Assembly (NCBI GenBank): GCA_023664305.1
Contig: JAMPFT010000023.1
Span: 1 to 48,051, forward strand
DNA: 48,051 bases
From: a bacterium
GTDB lineage: Bacteria > Bacillota > Clostridia > Lachnospirales > Lachnospiraceae
Reading direction: 5' to 3'
The translations under genes were made by a program, and so were the position numbers. The notes below the pieces were generated by a model. The model was not told where the DNA came from. It searched no databases and was given only the letters and a program-made list of their open reading frames with translations. Below, piece after piece: positions 40,848 through 48,051 of the stretch (the first letter of the stretch is position 1; every line of letters starts with the position of its first letter).

Positions 40848-41543
40848 ATGGAAGAGCGTATTCTGATTGTGGAGGACGAAAGGGAAATAGCGGATCTGGT
40901 AGCGCTTTATCTGGAAAACGGGGGATTCCGGGTGGAAAAATGTTATGACGGGGACTCGGCGCTGCGTTATATTCAGGAGGAAAAGCCGGATCTGGCGATT
41001 CTGGATATCATGCTGCCGGGGGCGGGCGGCCTGGAGATCTGCAGGAAGATCAGGGAAAAGCATACTTATCCCGTGATCATGCTGACGGCCAGAGGGGAGG
41101 AGACGGACAAGATCACCGGCCTGACCCTGGGGGCGGACGACTATATGACGAAGCCCTTCCTGCCGCTGGAGCTGGTGGCGCGGGTGAGGGCGCAGCTTAG
41201 GCGTTATAAGAGATATAACGTGGCGGAGGAGAAGGAGGATGAGGTGCTGACGGTGGGAGGACTGGTGCTGAACGACAGAACCCACGAATGCCGGCTGAAC
41301 GAAAAGCTGCTGAACCTGACGCCCACGGAGTTTTCCATCCTGCGCATCCTGTGCGGCAGAAGGGGACAGGTGGTCAGCGCGGAGGAGCTTTTCCATCTGA
41401 TCTGGGCGGATGAATATTACACCAAAAACAATAATACCATCACGGTACATATCCGGCATCTGCGGGAGAAGATGGGGGATTCCTTCGAGAATCCGAAGTA
41501 CATTAAAACGGTCTGGGGGTGTGGGTACAAAATTGAAGGATAA
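40848..41543 (+). CDS. OmpR/VanR-type response regulator
   Basis: A 231-residue DNA-binding response regulator. The receiver domain (1-120) has IVEDERE acidic residues, the phospho-acceptor D53 in LAILDIMLPGA, and KPF (LTARGEET, then MTKPFLPLEL). The C-terminal winged helix (about 130-230) contains LNLTPTEFSILRILC and the recognition-helix region NNTITVHIRHLREKMG. ATG 40848 has GGAGGG five bases before it. It is joined to the sensor kinase gene with a one-base gap, so they form a pair. Sequence is close in type to VanR-like regulators of wall stress; the true signal is unknown. Confidence 0.93.
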   Translation: MEERILIVEDEREIADLVALYLENGGFRVEKCYDGDSALRYIQEEKPDLAILDIMLPGAGGLEICRKIREKHTYPVIMLTARGEETDKITGLTLGADDYMTKPFLPLELVARVRAQLRRYKRYNVAEEKEDEVLTVGGLVLNDRTHECRLNEKLLNLTPTEFSILRILCGRRGQVVSAEELFHLIWADEYYTKNNNTITVHIRHLREKMGDSFENPKYIKTVWGCGYKIEG

Positions 41544-41544
41544 G

Positions 41545-42708
41545 ATGAAAAAGACGCTGATCACGGGGGCGCTTATTCTGCTGGCGTTTCTGTTGTGCAT
41601 GCTGCTGGACTGGTTTTTTGACACCGCGCTGAACGGAGTGACGTTAAACTGGCTGGACCGGAAGTTTGTGAACTATAGCTGGCAGCGGGTTTTCTACAAC
41701 AGCGAGACGCAGGAGACCGGATATTTTTCCGCCAGCATCCGCTGGAGCGAGGTAAAACGGGCTCTTTACAGGGCGGTTCTCATCCTTGTGGTGAGCAATA
41801 TCCTGGTCTGCCGGCTGGTCTCTCTCTGGTACGCGGGGCGGAGGGAAAAGAAGGTGATCGCGGACGCGGGGCGGATGATCGGGATTTACATGAAGCATGA
41901 CCGGGACGTCACGGATGTGTTTCCCCGGGAATACGCGGAGATCTCCGTGCAGATCGCGGAGGTCAAGGCGAATATGCAGCGGCATGAACAGCAGATGCGG
42001 GAGGAGGCAGTCAGAAAGAACGATCTGATCACCTATCTCGCCCACGACCTGAAAACGCCGCTGACCTCGGTGGTGGGATATTTGAGCCTGCTGGAGGAAG
42101 CGCCGGACATGCCCGCGCAGCAGAAGGCCAGGTATGTACACATTACCCTGGAGAAAGCGCTGCGGCTGGAGAAGCTGATCAATGAGTTTTTTGAGATCAC
42201 AAGATACAATCTGCAGACCATCGTGCTGGAAAAGGAGACGGTAGATTTGACGGTTATGCTGGTGCAGATGGCGGACGAGTTTTATCCGATCCTGCAGGGC
42301 CACGGCAACGAAATCCGGCTGGAGCTGCCGGAGGAGACGGAGGGGGGGCTGAAGGTCTACGCGGATGCGGAGAAGCTGGCCCGGGTGTTCAACAATATCC
42401 TGAGAAACGCGGTGGCCTACAGCTATCCCGGCACGGAAATCCTGATCCGGTGCGAACAGGAAAAGGATCTGCTCCGCATCACCTTCCGGAACAGGGGAAA
42501 AACGATCCCCAGGCAGAAGCTGGACTCCATCTTCGAAAAGTTCTTCCGGCTTGACGACGCCCGCGGCACCGACAGCGGCGGGGCGGGACTGGGACTGGCC
42601 ATCGCCCGGGAGATTGTCGCCCTGCACGACGGGCAGATTCGGGCCGTGAGTGAAAACGAGGTCACGGATTTTACCGTAGAGCTTCCGAGTATTCCTCCTT
42701 CAGACTGA
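41545..42708 (+). CDS. VanS-like sensor histidine kinase
   Basis: A 387-residue membrane sensor: helices at about 5-25 and 75-95 flank a short outer loop of about 50 residues, then a linker and a HisKA domain with LAHDLKTPLTSVVGY (phospho-accepting H167). The ATP-binding part shows the N box NNILRNAVAYS, FEKFFRLDDAR and the G box GGAGLGLAIAREIV. It begins two bases after the response-regulator stop, with GAAGGA before the ATG, so they are translationally linked. The small loop suggests it senses membrane or wall state rather than a solute. Its 3' end overlaps the opposite gene by 38 bp. Confidence 0.93.
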   Translation: MKKTLITGALILLAFLLCMLLDWFFDTALNGVTLNWLDRKFVNYSWQRVFYNSETQETGYFSASIRWSEVKRALYRAVLILVVSNILVCRLVSLWYAGRREKKVIADAGRMIGIYMKHDRDVTDVFPREYAEISVQIAEVKANMQRHEQQMREEAVRKNDLITYLAHDLKTPLTSVVGYLSLLEEAPDMPAQQKARYVHITLEKALRLEKLINEFFEITRYNLQTIVLEKETVDLTVMLVQMADEFYPILQGHGNEIRLELPEETEGGLKVYADAEKLARVFNNILRNAVAYSYPGTEILIRCEQEKDLLRITFRNRGKTIPRQKLDSIFEKFFRLDDARGTDSGGAGLGLAIAREIVALHDGQIRAVSENEVTDFTVELPSIPPSD

Positions 42709-43420
42709 AGTACCGCTTTTGAATGAGCCCGGAGACATAGACGCCTAAAGCCTTGCGGGTTTCCCTGTCAAGCTGCTCCGGGTACACGGGAGCGCCGAAG
42801 TCGATGATGACGGAGGCCTTTTTCACCCGAGGCAGATGATCCTCGAATACGGCGGCAGTGTTCACCAGCGTCAGGGGGACGATGGGAACCCTGCCTTTTT
42901 CCGCGATCTTAAAGCTTCCCTCGTGGAAGGGAAGAAAGGTATCCGCGACTTTGTTTCTGGTGCCCTCCGGGAAAATACAGAGGGAATTGCCGCGCTTTAC
43001 CTCCTCCACCCCGGCGAGGATTGTCTTTAAGCCCTCCTTGATGTTTTCGCGGTCCAGGAACAGACAGTGGATATTGCGCATCCAGAGACGGAGAATGGGC
43101 ACTCTGTTCATCTCCTTTTTCGCCACATAGCCCGTGACGCCGGGAAAGCAGGAGAGCGTCAGGACGATATCAAAAAAGCTGCGGTGATTGCCGACGTAGA
43201 GAACGGCGGTGTCTTTCGGGATATTTTCCTGTCCCAGAACGGTGAGCCTTGCCCCGGCCAGACGGCCGATGCAGCGAAAGCCCCAGCCGACGATGGCCTT
43301 GGAGCTTCGGTCCTTCAGCCCGGGATTGAATTTCCCGATAATCTGCTCCGCCAAAAGCACGGGGAGGGATAAAATCAGGTATAAAATCAGATAGACGCTG
43401 ACCAGAATGAAACGTATCAT
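42671..43420 (-). CDS. plsC: 1-acyl-sn-glycerol-3-phosphate acyltransferase (PlsC family)
   Basis: Transfers an acyl chain to lysophosphatidic acid, giving phosphatidic acid for membrane lipids. The 249 residues carry an N-terminal membrane helix (FILVSVYLILYLILSLPVLL), the catalytic VGNHRSFFDIV (motif I, NHxxxxD, with His and Asp) and FPEGTRN (motif III), with VPIVPLTLVNTA as motif IV. Size is normal. It faces the histidine-kinase gene tail to tail and their coding ends overlap by 38 bp with no terminator between. More than one PlsC-like gene per genome is common, so the symbol is a family label. Confidence 0.9.
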   Translation of the reverse strand: MIRFILVSVYLILYLILSLPVLLAEQIIGKFNPGLKDRSSKAIVGWGFRCIGRLAGARLTVLGQENIPKDTAVLYVGNHRSFFDIVLTLSCFPGVTGYVAKKEMNRVPILRLWMRNIHCLFLDRENIKEGLKTILAGVEEVKRGNSLCIFPEGTRNKVADTFLPFHEGSFKIAEKGRVPIVPLTLVNTAAVFEDHLPRVKKASVIIDFGAPVYPEQLDRETRKALGVYVSGLIQKRYFSLKEEYSEALR

Positions 43421-43525
43421 ATGGCACCTCGCATAAACAGTGATAAACGGAATCCGTTCTTTAGTTTAGCATAAAACCGTTTTTCTGTACATAGAATACA
43501 GCAAAAGAAAAAAGGTTTTGGCGGT

Positions 43526-43957
43526 GTGACATTGAAAAAAAGACGGATTACGGGAAAGAGTGTGCTGGCGCTGCTGTTGGCGGCGTGCGTTTTCGCCCTG
43601 TCGGGCTGTACCATGCTCAGCGAGGAAAAGATCAAGCTGCGGGATCTTGACTTTACGGTTCTGAGCGAGGAGAAAATCCCGAAGGAGCTGCTCGATATCC
43701 TGGAGGAAAAAAAGGCTTCCCCCTTTCAGATCACATACACGGACAATGAAAATCTGTACATATGCGTCGGCTACGGGCAGCAGGAGACAGGGGGCTACAG
43801 CATCGCCGTGGAGGAGCTGTATCTGACGGACGCCAATATCTGTGTGAACACAAGCCTGCTGGGACCCGACGGGACGGAGAAGGGGGAAAAAACCGTGTCC
43901 TACCCGTATATTGTCCTGAAGACGGAGTTTTTGGATCTGACGGTGGTTTTTGAGTAG
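43526..43957 (+). CDS. PrcB-domain lipoprotein
   Basis: A 143-residue lipoprotein. The signal peptide SVLALLLAACVFALSGC ends in a lipobox (LSGC, C28). The mature part has EKIPKELLDILEEKK, then the PrcB C-terminal domain: TGGYSIAVEELYLTDANICVNT and VSYPYIVLKTEFLDLTVVF. PrcB-type domains occur on small envelope proteins, named after a Treponema protease-complex subunit. GTG 43526 is used; TTG 43532 is close and equally possible. It stands alone between a divergent plsC and pyrC. The role in the wall is not known. Confidence 0.83.
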   Translation: MTLKKRRITGKSVLALLLAACVFALSGCTMLSEEKIKLRDLDFTVLSEEKIPKELLDILEEKKASPFQITYTDNENLYICVGYGQQETGGYSIAVEELYLTDANICVNTSLLGPDGTEKGEKTVSYPYIVLKTEFLDLTVVFE

Positions 43958-44096
43958 TATTCCTGCGCAGGCACTTCCTTTTTCAGGCAATTCATGGTAA
44001 ACTGTCGGTAGAGTAACCCTGCGGGAACGACGGCGGACTATCGCCTGGCAGGCCGTCCGGCGCGTTTTCCTGCGGGAGCGGATACGGGAGGCTGCC

Positions 44097-45389
44097 ATGC
44101 TGTTGATCAAAAACGGATATATGCTTGATCCGAAATCAGGCTGGGACGGAAAGTACGATATTCTGACGCAGGGAGATAAGCTCCTGAAAATCGGGAAAAA
44201 TCTGCAGACGCCGGAGGGCGGATGCAGGGTCATTGATGCGGAAGGGCTTCTTGTTGCTCCGGGGCTGGTGGATGTGCATGTACATTTCCGGGAGCCGGGC
44301 TTTACGCAGAAGGAAGATATTACAACCGGGGCGGCGGCCGCCGCAAAAGGCGGCTTCACCTCGGTCGTTTTGATGGCCAATACCAGGCCGCCCGTGGATA
44401 ACACGGAGACGCTTGGATATGTGCTCGGGCGGGGACGGGAAACCGGAATCCGTGTATATTCCTGCGCCAACGTGACCGTGGGCATGGAGGGAAAACGTCT
44501 GACGCCCATGCGTCGGCTGGCGGAGGCGGGAGCGGCAGGCTTTACCGACGACGGGCTGCCTCTTTTGGATGAAAAAATTGTCCGGGACGCCATGAAAACC
44601 GCGGCGGCTCTGGATCTGCCGATCAGCCTTCATGAGGAAAATCCGGCGTTGATCGAAGACAACGGCATCAACCGCGGCGCGGCCAGCAGGCATTTCGGCG
44701 TCGGCGGCTCGCCCCGGGAGGCGGAGATTACCATGGTGGAGCGGGATTTAAGGCTCGCTCTGGAGACCGGGGCCAGCGTCGATATCCAGCATATCAGCGC
44801 GAGGGAGTCCGTGGAGCTGGTGCGCCGGGCGAAGGAGAAGGGGGGCAATATCCACGCGGAGGCCACGCCTCATCACTTTACCCTGACGGAGGAGGCCCTG
44901 ATCCGGCACGGGGCGCTTGCAAAGATGAATCCTCCCCTCCGGGAGGAGGCGGACAGGCAGGAGATCATCCGCGGGCTGGCGGACGGAACCGTCGATATCA
45001 TCGCGACGGATCACGCGCCCCATACGGCGGAGGAGAAGGCAAAACCCCTGACCGAGGCCCCCAGCGGCATCATCGGGCTGGAGACGGCGCTGGCGCTGGG
45101 GATCACGGAGCTGGTGGCAGGAGGTTATCTGACCATGCGGCAGCTTCTGACCCTGATGAGCACCAACCCTGCCAACCTGTATCATCTGAACGCGGGGTAT
45201 CTGGCGGAGGGCGGCCCGGCGGATCTGATCCTGATCGATACCACCGCCGAATGGACGCCGGGGGAATATGCGTCAAAGTCGCAGAATACGCCCTTTACGG
45301 GACGGCCTCTGAAGGGGAAGGTAGTCATGACCGTGTGCGGCGGGGAGGTTGTGTACGAGGACAGGGAAAGACAGGGTGACTCGGCGTAA
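44097..45389 (+). CDS. pyrC: Dihydroorotase
   Basis: Third step of pyrimidine synthesis: closes carbamoyl-aspartate to dihydroorotate. The 430 residues are typical of class I dihydroorotases. Zinc ligands and neighbours are VDVHVHFREPG (H61, H63), SLHEEN, DIQHIS and IATDHAPHTAEEK; the C-terminal strand LKGKVVMTVCGGEVVYE completes the amidohydrolase fold. GGGAGG precedes ATG. Other pyrimidine genes are not in the window. It lies directly upstream of a transport-type lipoprotein gene, 84 bp away, probably a separate unit. Confidence 0.95.
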   Translation: MLLIKNGYMLDPKSGWDGKYDILTQGDKLLKIGKNLQTPEGGCRVIDAEGLLVAPGLVDVHVHFREPGFTQKEDITTGAAAAAKGGFTSVVLMANTRPPVDNTETLGYVLGRGRETGIRVYSCANVTVGMEGKRLTPMRRLAEAGAAGFTDDGLPLLDEKIVRDAMKTAAALDLPISLHEENPALIEDNGINRGAASRHFGVGGSPREAEITMVERDLRLALETGASVDIQHISARESVELVRRAKEKGGNIHAEATPHHFTLTEEALIRHGALAKMNPPLREEADRQEIIRGLADGTVDIIATDHAPHTAEEKAKPLTEAPSGIIGLETALALGITELVAGGYLTMRQLLTLMSTNPANLYHLNAGYLAEGGPADLILIDTTAEWTPGEYASKSQNTPFTGRPLKGKVVMTVCGGEVVYEDRERQGDSA

Positions 45390-45473
45390 ATGACGCTTTG
45401 TGCCATCGCAGAGATAAAACCGCCGGTGGGCGAAAGGTACAGTAGAGGATCGACAGTAAGGAGGTACGCGTTT

Positions 45474-47819
45474 ATGAAAAAAAATCTCAGTTTTCTTCTG
45501 ATTTTATGCGGCTGCTTTTTCTGCCTGACCGGCTGCGGGAAAGAAGACGCGGCGGTAAATTCCGGTGAGTCTTCCGTCCCCTTAAGGGATTGGAAGCGGG
45601 AGGGCTTTGCGGTCTTAGGGGAGGTGACGGAGGAGCAGGGCTTCTGGGCGCAGGAGTTTATCGCCTGGGAGCACCGGGAGGTAGTCGTGGATCCGCAGAC
45701 CGAGAAATTGGGGGATGTACGCCTGATAGAGGCCGGAGCCCTGGACGGAAAAGTCTATCGGCTGAACACGGTGATGAGACCGCCCCGTACCAAGGCGGTA
45801 AGGTGGATTCTGGAAATCTATGACACGGCCTCCATGCAGGCCGAGGTCAGGGAATTTACCCTTGAAGATTTGGGACTGCCGGATGATACGGGGAGAAACT
45901 GTTTTTTGGTGGGAATGGATCTGATCGACGCGGAAAACTATGTGTTCCAGTGGACGGAGTTTGACAAAAATGAGGAGGGTCTGAACTATCAGTCGGCGGA
46001 CAAAAGGGTCTATTCGAACCTGCAGGGGGAAGCGGAGGCGGTCGATCTGTGGGGGACGTGTCTGGAACAGGGGATTTCCAAGGAAGAATACAACGATTAT
46101 GTTTGGATTCCGTCGGATTCCTGCGTCTGCGACGGAGCGGGGAATACCTATGTCAGGGGCGGAGAGTCGGGCTACGGGTACAGGCGGCTGGCGGCGTTTG
46201 ACAGGGAAGGAAAGCTCCTCCTGACTTATGAGGTAAGCGAGGAGGAGACGTTTGAGGAGCCCCTGCGGACGGAGGCGGGGGAGCTGATTTACCCGGTTTA
46301 TAACATGCGGAAAAAGTATTACGAGCTTCTTTGGGCCGACGTGGAGACGGGGGAGATGAAGAGTCTGGCGACGTTTGCGAGCAGCCGGCCTATCCAGCAG
46401 TTTTACGGTATGGAGGGAAACGACGTCTACTACGAGATGCCGGAGGGGATTGTCCGGTGGAATATCGAGAGCGGGGAGAGGACGCTTGTCTTTGTTTATC
46501 GGGAAAACGGAATCGGAAACGGCTACGAAACCATGCTGGTATTCCGGGAGGGGCAGCTCCCGCTTCTGCGGATCTACGGGAAGTATCAGGGGGAGGAGCC
46601 GGTTGACTGGCTGGCGTCCCTTTCCGACCGGCCGGTGGAACGGGAGACGGTCCGGGTAGTGGATCTGACCGGCGGTCAGGGGGACAGACAGGTGGCGGAG
46701 TGCGCGGCGTTAGCGTCCCGCAGGGATCCGAACCGGGGCTTTACCTATGAAAGCGCCACCCAGGGGGCGGAGGATTTTCGGACCCGTATCATGGCGGAGC
46801 TTGCCGCGGGGAAGGGGCCGGATATCCTGTATGTGTCCCGGTCCGATCTGGAGATCCTGCACAACGCCGGACTGCTGACGGATCTGCGGGAGGTGCTTTC
46901 GGAGGAGACGCTGGAGGAGCTGCTGCCCGGCGTGATCGGCCTGGGAACCGTGGACGGGGAGCTGGCGGGGATGCCGGGGGGAGTGCGCGTCGATGGACTG
47001 ATGGTATCTGCGGACGTCTGGAGCGAGCCGACCTGGCGGCTGGAGGACTTTACGGCCCTGGTGGAAGAGGGAAAGCTGGAAGGCCTGATGTTCTACAATA
47101 CCAGTTATTTCGCCTCCCTTGCCACAATGAGATGTTTTACGGAATACAGTCTGGCGGACTCCTTTTTGATCGATTGGGAGAATCGCGAGTGTCATTTTGA
47201 GGACGAGCGGTATATTCGTTTCCTGAAGGCGGTCGATATCGACAGGGAGCTGCTGGAGGTTGGTGAGGGAACGAAGCTGAAGGGCGGAAAGAGGGTGGCC
47301 TACCTTGATCTGTCGAGCGTGAGCGCGTTATTGAATTTCGGAGCTTCCATGAAGCGGGAAAACGGTTTCTGCGTGGGTCTCCCCACGGAGGGGGATGCCG
47401 GGAATTACCTGACCGCGGAGGGAGTCATCGCGGTGAACGCCAATACCGATAAAAAGGAGGCGGCGCGGGTATTCCTACAGTATTTTCTGGGAGAGCAGAT
47501 CCAGGGCCTGAACGATGACCTCCTCAATCCCTGGCTGGGGGTCAGGAAGCTTTCGTCGGAGGATCTGGAGTGGGACGAGGAGGGCGGATGCTTTTGGCAC
47601 GGGGAGGAGGTCACGGTTTTTGAGGACGGAACCACGGCCCTCCATGTGGCGGAGGAGCTTCTGGAAAGCTGTGTGCCGGCCCCGGCGATCGACCCGGTGG
47701 TGAGCCGAATCCTGTATGAGGAGCTGGAAGCGCTGTGTATGGACAGCGCCAGACAGTCCGAACAGGCGGCGGATGCCATCGACAGGAGGATACAGATTTA
47801 TCTGGACGAGGGGGAGTAA
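45474..47819 (+). CDS. Large extracellular solute-binding lipoprotein with extra N-terminal domain
   Basis: A 781-residue lipoprotein (lipobox LTGC) starting at ATG 45474, eight bases after AAGGAGGT. Residues 30-410 are beta-rich with recurring short sheets (WVEIYDTASMQ-like, then VYRENGIGNGYETM), perhaps a beta-propeller sensor or cap. From about 415 it is a family-1 solute-binding protein: FRTRIMAELAAGKGPDILYVSRSD, GLLTDLREVL, then ELAGMPGGVRVDGLMV and the C-terminal NDDLLNPWLGVRKLSSEDL. No permease genes adjoin it. It is about 350 residues longer than ordinary binding proteins, and its C-terminal fold is of the same class as the ectodomain of the first kinase in this window. Sugar or peptide specificity cannot be read. 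Confidence 0.85.
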   Translation: MKKNLSFLLILCGCFFCLTGCGKEDAAVNSGESSVPLRDWKREGFAVLGEVTEEQGFWAQEFIAWEHREVVVDPQTEKLGDVRLIEAGALDGKVYRLNTVMRPPRTKAVRWILEIYDTASMQAEVREFTLEDLGLPDDTGRNCFLVGMDLIDAENYVFQWTEFDKNEEGLNYQSADKRVYSNLQGEAEAVDLWGTCLEQGISKEEYNDYVWIPSDSCVCDGAGNTYVRGGESGYGYRRLAAFDREGKLLLTYEVSEEETFEEPLRTEAGELIYPVYNMRKKYYELLWADVETGEMKSLATFASSRPIQQFYGMEGNDVYYEMPEGIVRWNIESGERTLVFVYRENGIGNGYETMLVFREGQLPLLRIYGKYQGEEPVDWLASLSDRPVERETVRVVDLTGGQGDRQVAECAALASRRDPNRGFTYESATQGAEDFRTRIMAELAAGKGPDILYVSRSDLEILHNAGLLTDLREVLSEETLEELLPGVIGLGTVDGELAGMPGGVRVDGLMVSADVWSEPTWRLEDFTALVEEGKLEGLMFYNTSYFASLATMRCFTEYSLADSFLIDWENRECHFEDERYIRFLKAVDIDRELLEVGEGTKLKGGKRVAYLDLSSVSALLNFGASMKRENGFCVGLPTEGDAGNYLTAEGVIAVNANTDKKEAARVFLQYFLGEQIQGLNDDLLNPWLGVRKLSSEDLEWDEEGGCFWHGEEVTVFEDGTTALHVAEELLESCVPAPAIDPVVSRILYEELEALCMDSARQSEQAADAIDRRIQIYLDEGE

Positions 47820-47829
47820 GGGAAAAGGT

Positions 47830-47876
47830 CCGGCCCGAGTGAAAGCGTGTCCGCAGAGGGACCGCACTCGGGCCGG
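47830..47876 (+). other. Long stem-loop after the solute-binding lipoprotein gene
   Basis: CCGGCCCGAGTG pairs perfectly with CACTCGGGCCGG (12 bp) around a 23-nt loop. No T-run follows, so it is not a normal terminator. The rest, 47877-48051, has two CGAAAGAACCT repeats (about 47897 and 47938) and a small hairpin CTGTT/AACAG; it might be a structured leader of a gene beyond the window. Confidence 0.45.
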
Positions 47877-48051
47877 CACATAGCGGACGCTAAGCTCGAA
47901 AGAACCTCGCCAAGCACTGATGTGCCTTTATGATCCGCGAAAGAACCTGTGCCTGTCGGCGCTGTTTTCAGTGTGAACAGTAACAGAACGCGGACAAATT
48001 TCGGAAAACTCCTTGCGCGCTGCCCTGCGGTATGGTATCATACCTTCAAAG

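Noticed and set aside
40649-40948. Small plus-strand gene before the response regulator
   Set aside because: No ribosome site, overlaps the response-regulator start in another frame, and the sequence turns into Gly/Arg-rich shadow.
43466-44593. 375-codon minus-strand frame
   Set aside because: Antisense to the PrcB lipoprotein and the start of pyrC; composition (Ser/Pro/Arg-rich) is that of a shadow frame.
47820-47900. T-box leader
   Set aside because: GAGGGACCGC only loosely resembles the T-box motif and no specifier loop or terminator/antiterminator pair is seen.

Overview
The window looks like chromosomal DNA of a Gram-positive, spore-forming-type member of the Clostridia, most likely Lachnospiraceae. 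The basis is: strong GGAGG-type ribosome sites with frequent GTG and TTG starts, a type VII secretion ATPase with WXG100 proteins, zinc-ribbon serine/threonine kinases, an Rpn-type nuclease remnant, a PD-(D/E)XK/AAA protein at the left edge, a VanRS-like two-component pair and a degenerate LytM protein. The family assignment is inference; I see no rRNA, tRNA or CRISPR array.

Layout. (1) 1-1182: 3' part of an AAA-like/PD-(D/E)XK protein, then a terminator. (2) 1377-20254: a divergent XRE regulator (minus) and, from a promoter with a putative operator in its spacer, one long plus-strand operon. In order: two zinc-ribbon transmembrane Ser/Thr kinases (one with a solute-binding-protein-like ectodomain, one with PASTA domains and Trp-rich repeats), two PP2C phosphatases, a zinc-ribbon/FHA protein, the FtsK-type secretion ATPase EssC, a YukD/EsaB ubiquitin-like protein, two WXG100 proteins, a large BIG2 lipoprotein, a DUF6382-like/FHA protein, a small membrane zinc-ribbon protein and two small helical proteins. 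This is a type VII-like secretion locus with a built-in phospho-signalling set (kinases, phosphatases, FHA readers). No recognisable EsaA, EssA or EssB is present. (3) 20255-21171: decayed DNA holding an Rpn-family remnant and a fragment of a second copy of the next gene. (4) 21172-32823: mostly ordinary chromosomal genes: a C39/BtrH-like protein, aconitase-family hydratase, SseB-like protein, calcium-loop protein, degenerate LytM protein, amidohydrolase, GH9-like lipoprotein, Ddl and MurF.

(5) 32898-40446, minus strand: the second accessory locus. From its own promoter it reads: zinc-ribbon/TPR protein, two-helix membrane protein, terminator, HerA/DUF87-type ATPase, a protein with an acidic PED-repeat stalk and a C-terminal papain-fold toxin domain, a small Imm35/YrhB-like candidate immunity protein overlapping it by 4 nt, an SPFH/SHOCT protein and a four-helix membrane protein. 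This combination looks like an uncharacterised membrane-associated toxin module. (6) 40848-47819: VanRS-like two-component system, PlsC-type acyltransferase, PrcB-domain lipoprotein, dihydroorotase and a large solute-binding lipoprotein.

The two accessory loci share a theme: cytosolic zinc ribbons placed on membrane or signalling proteins, and a P-loop pump-like ATPase at the centre. Coordinates give the start codon judged best from ribosome-binding sites, which is often internal to the longest open frame.
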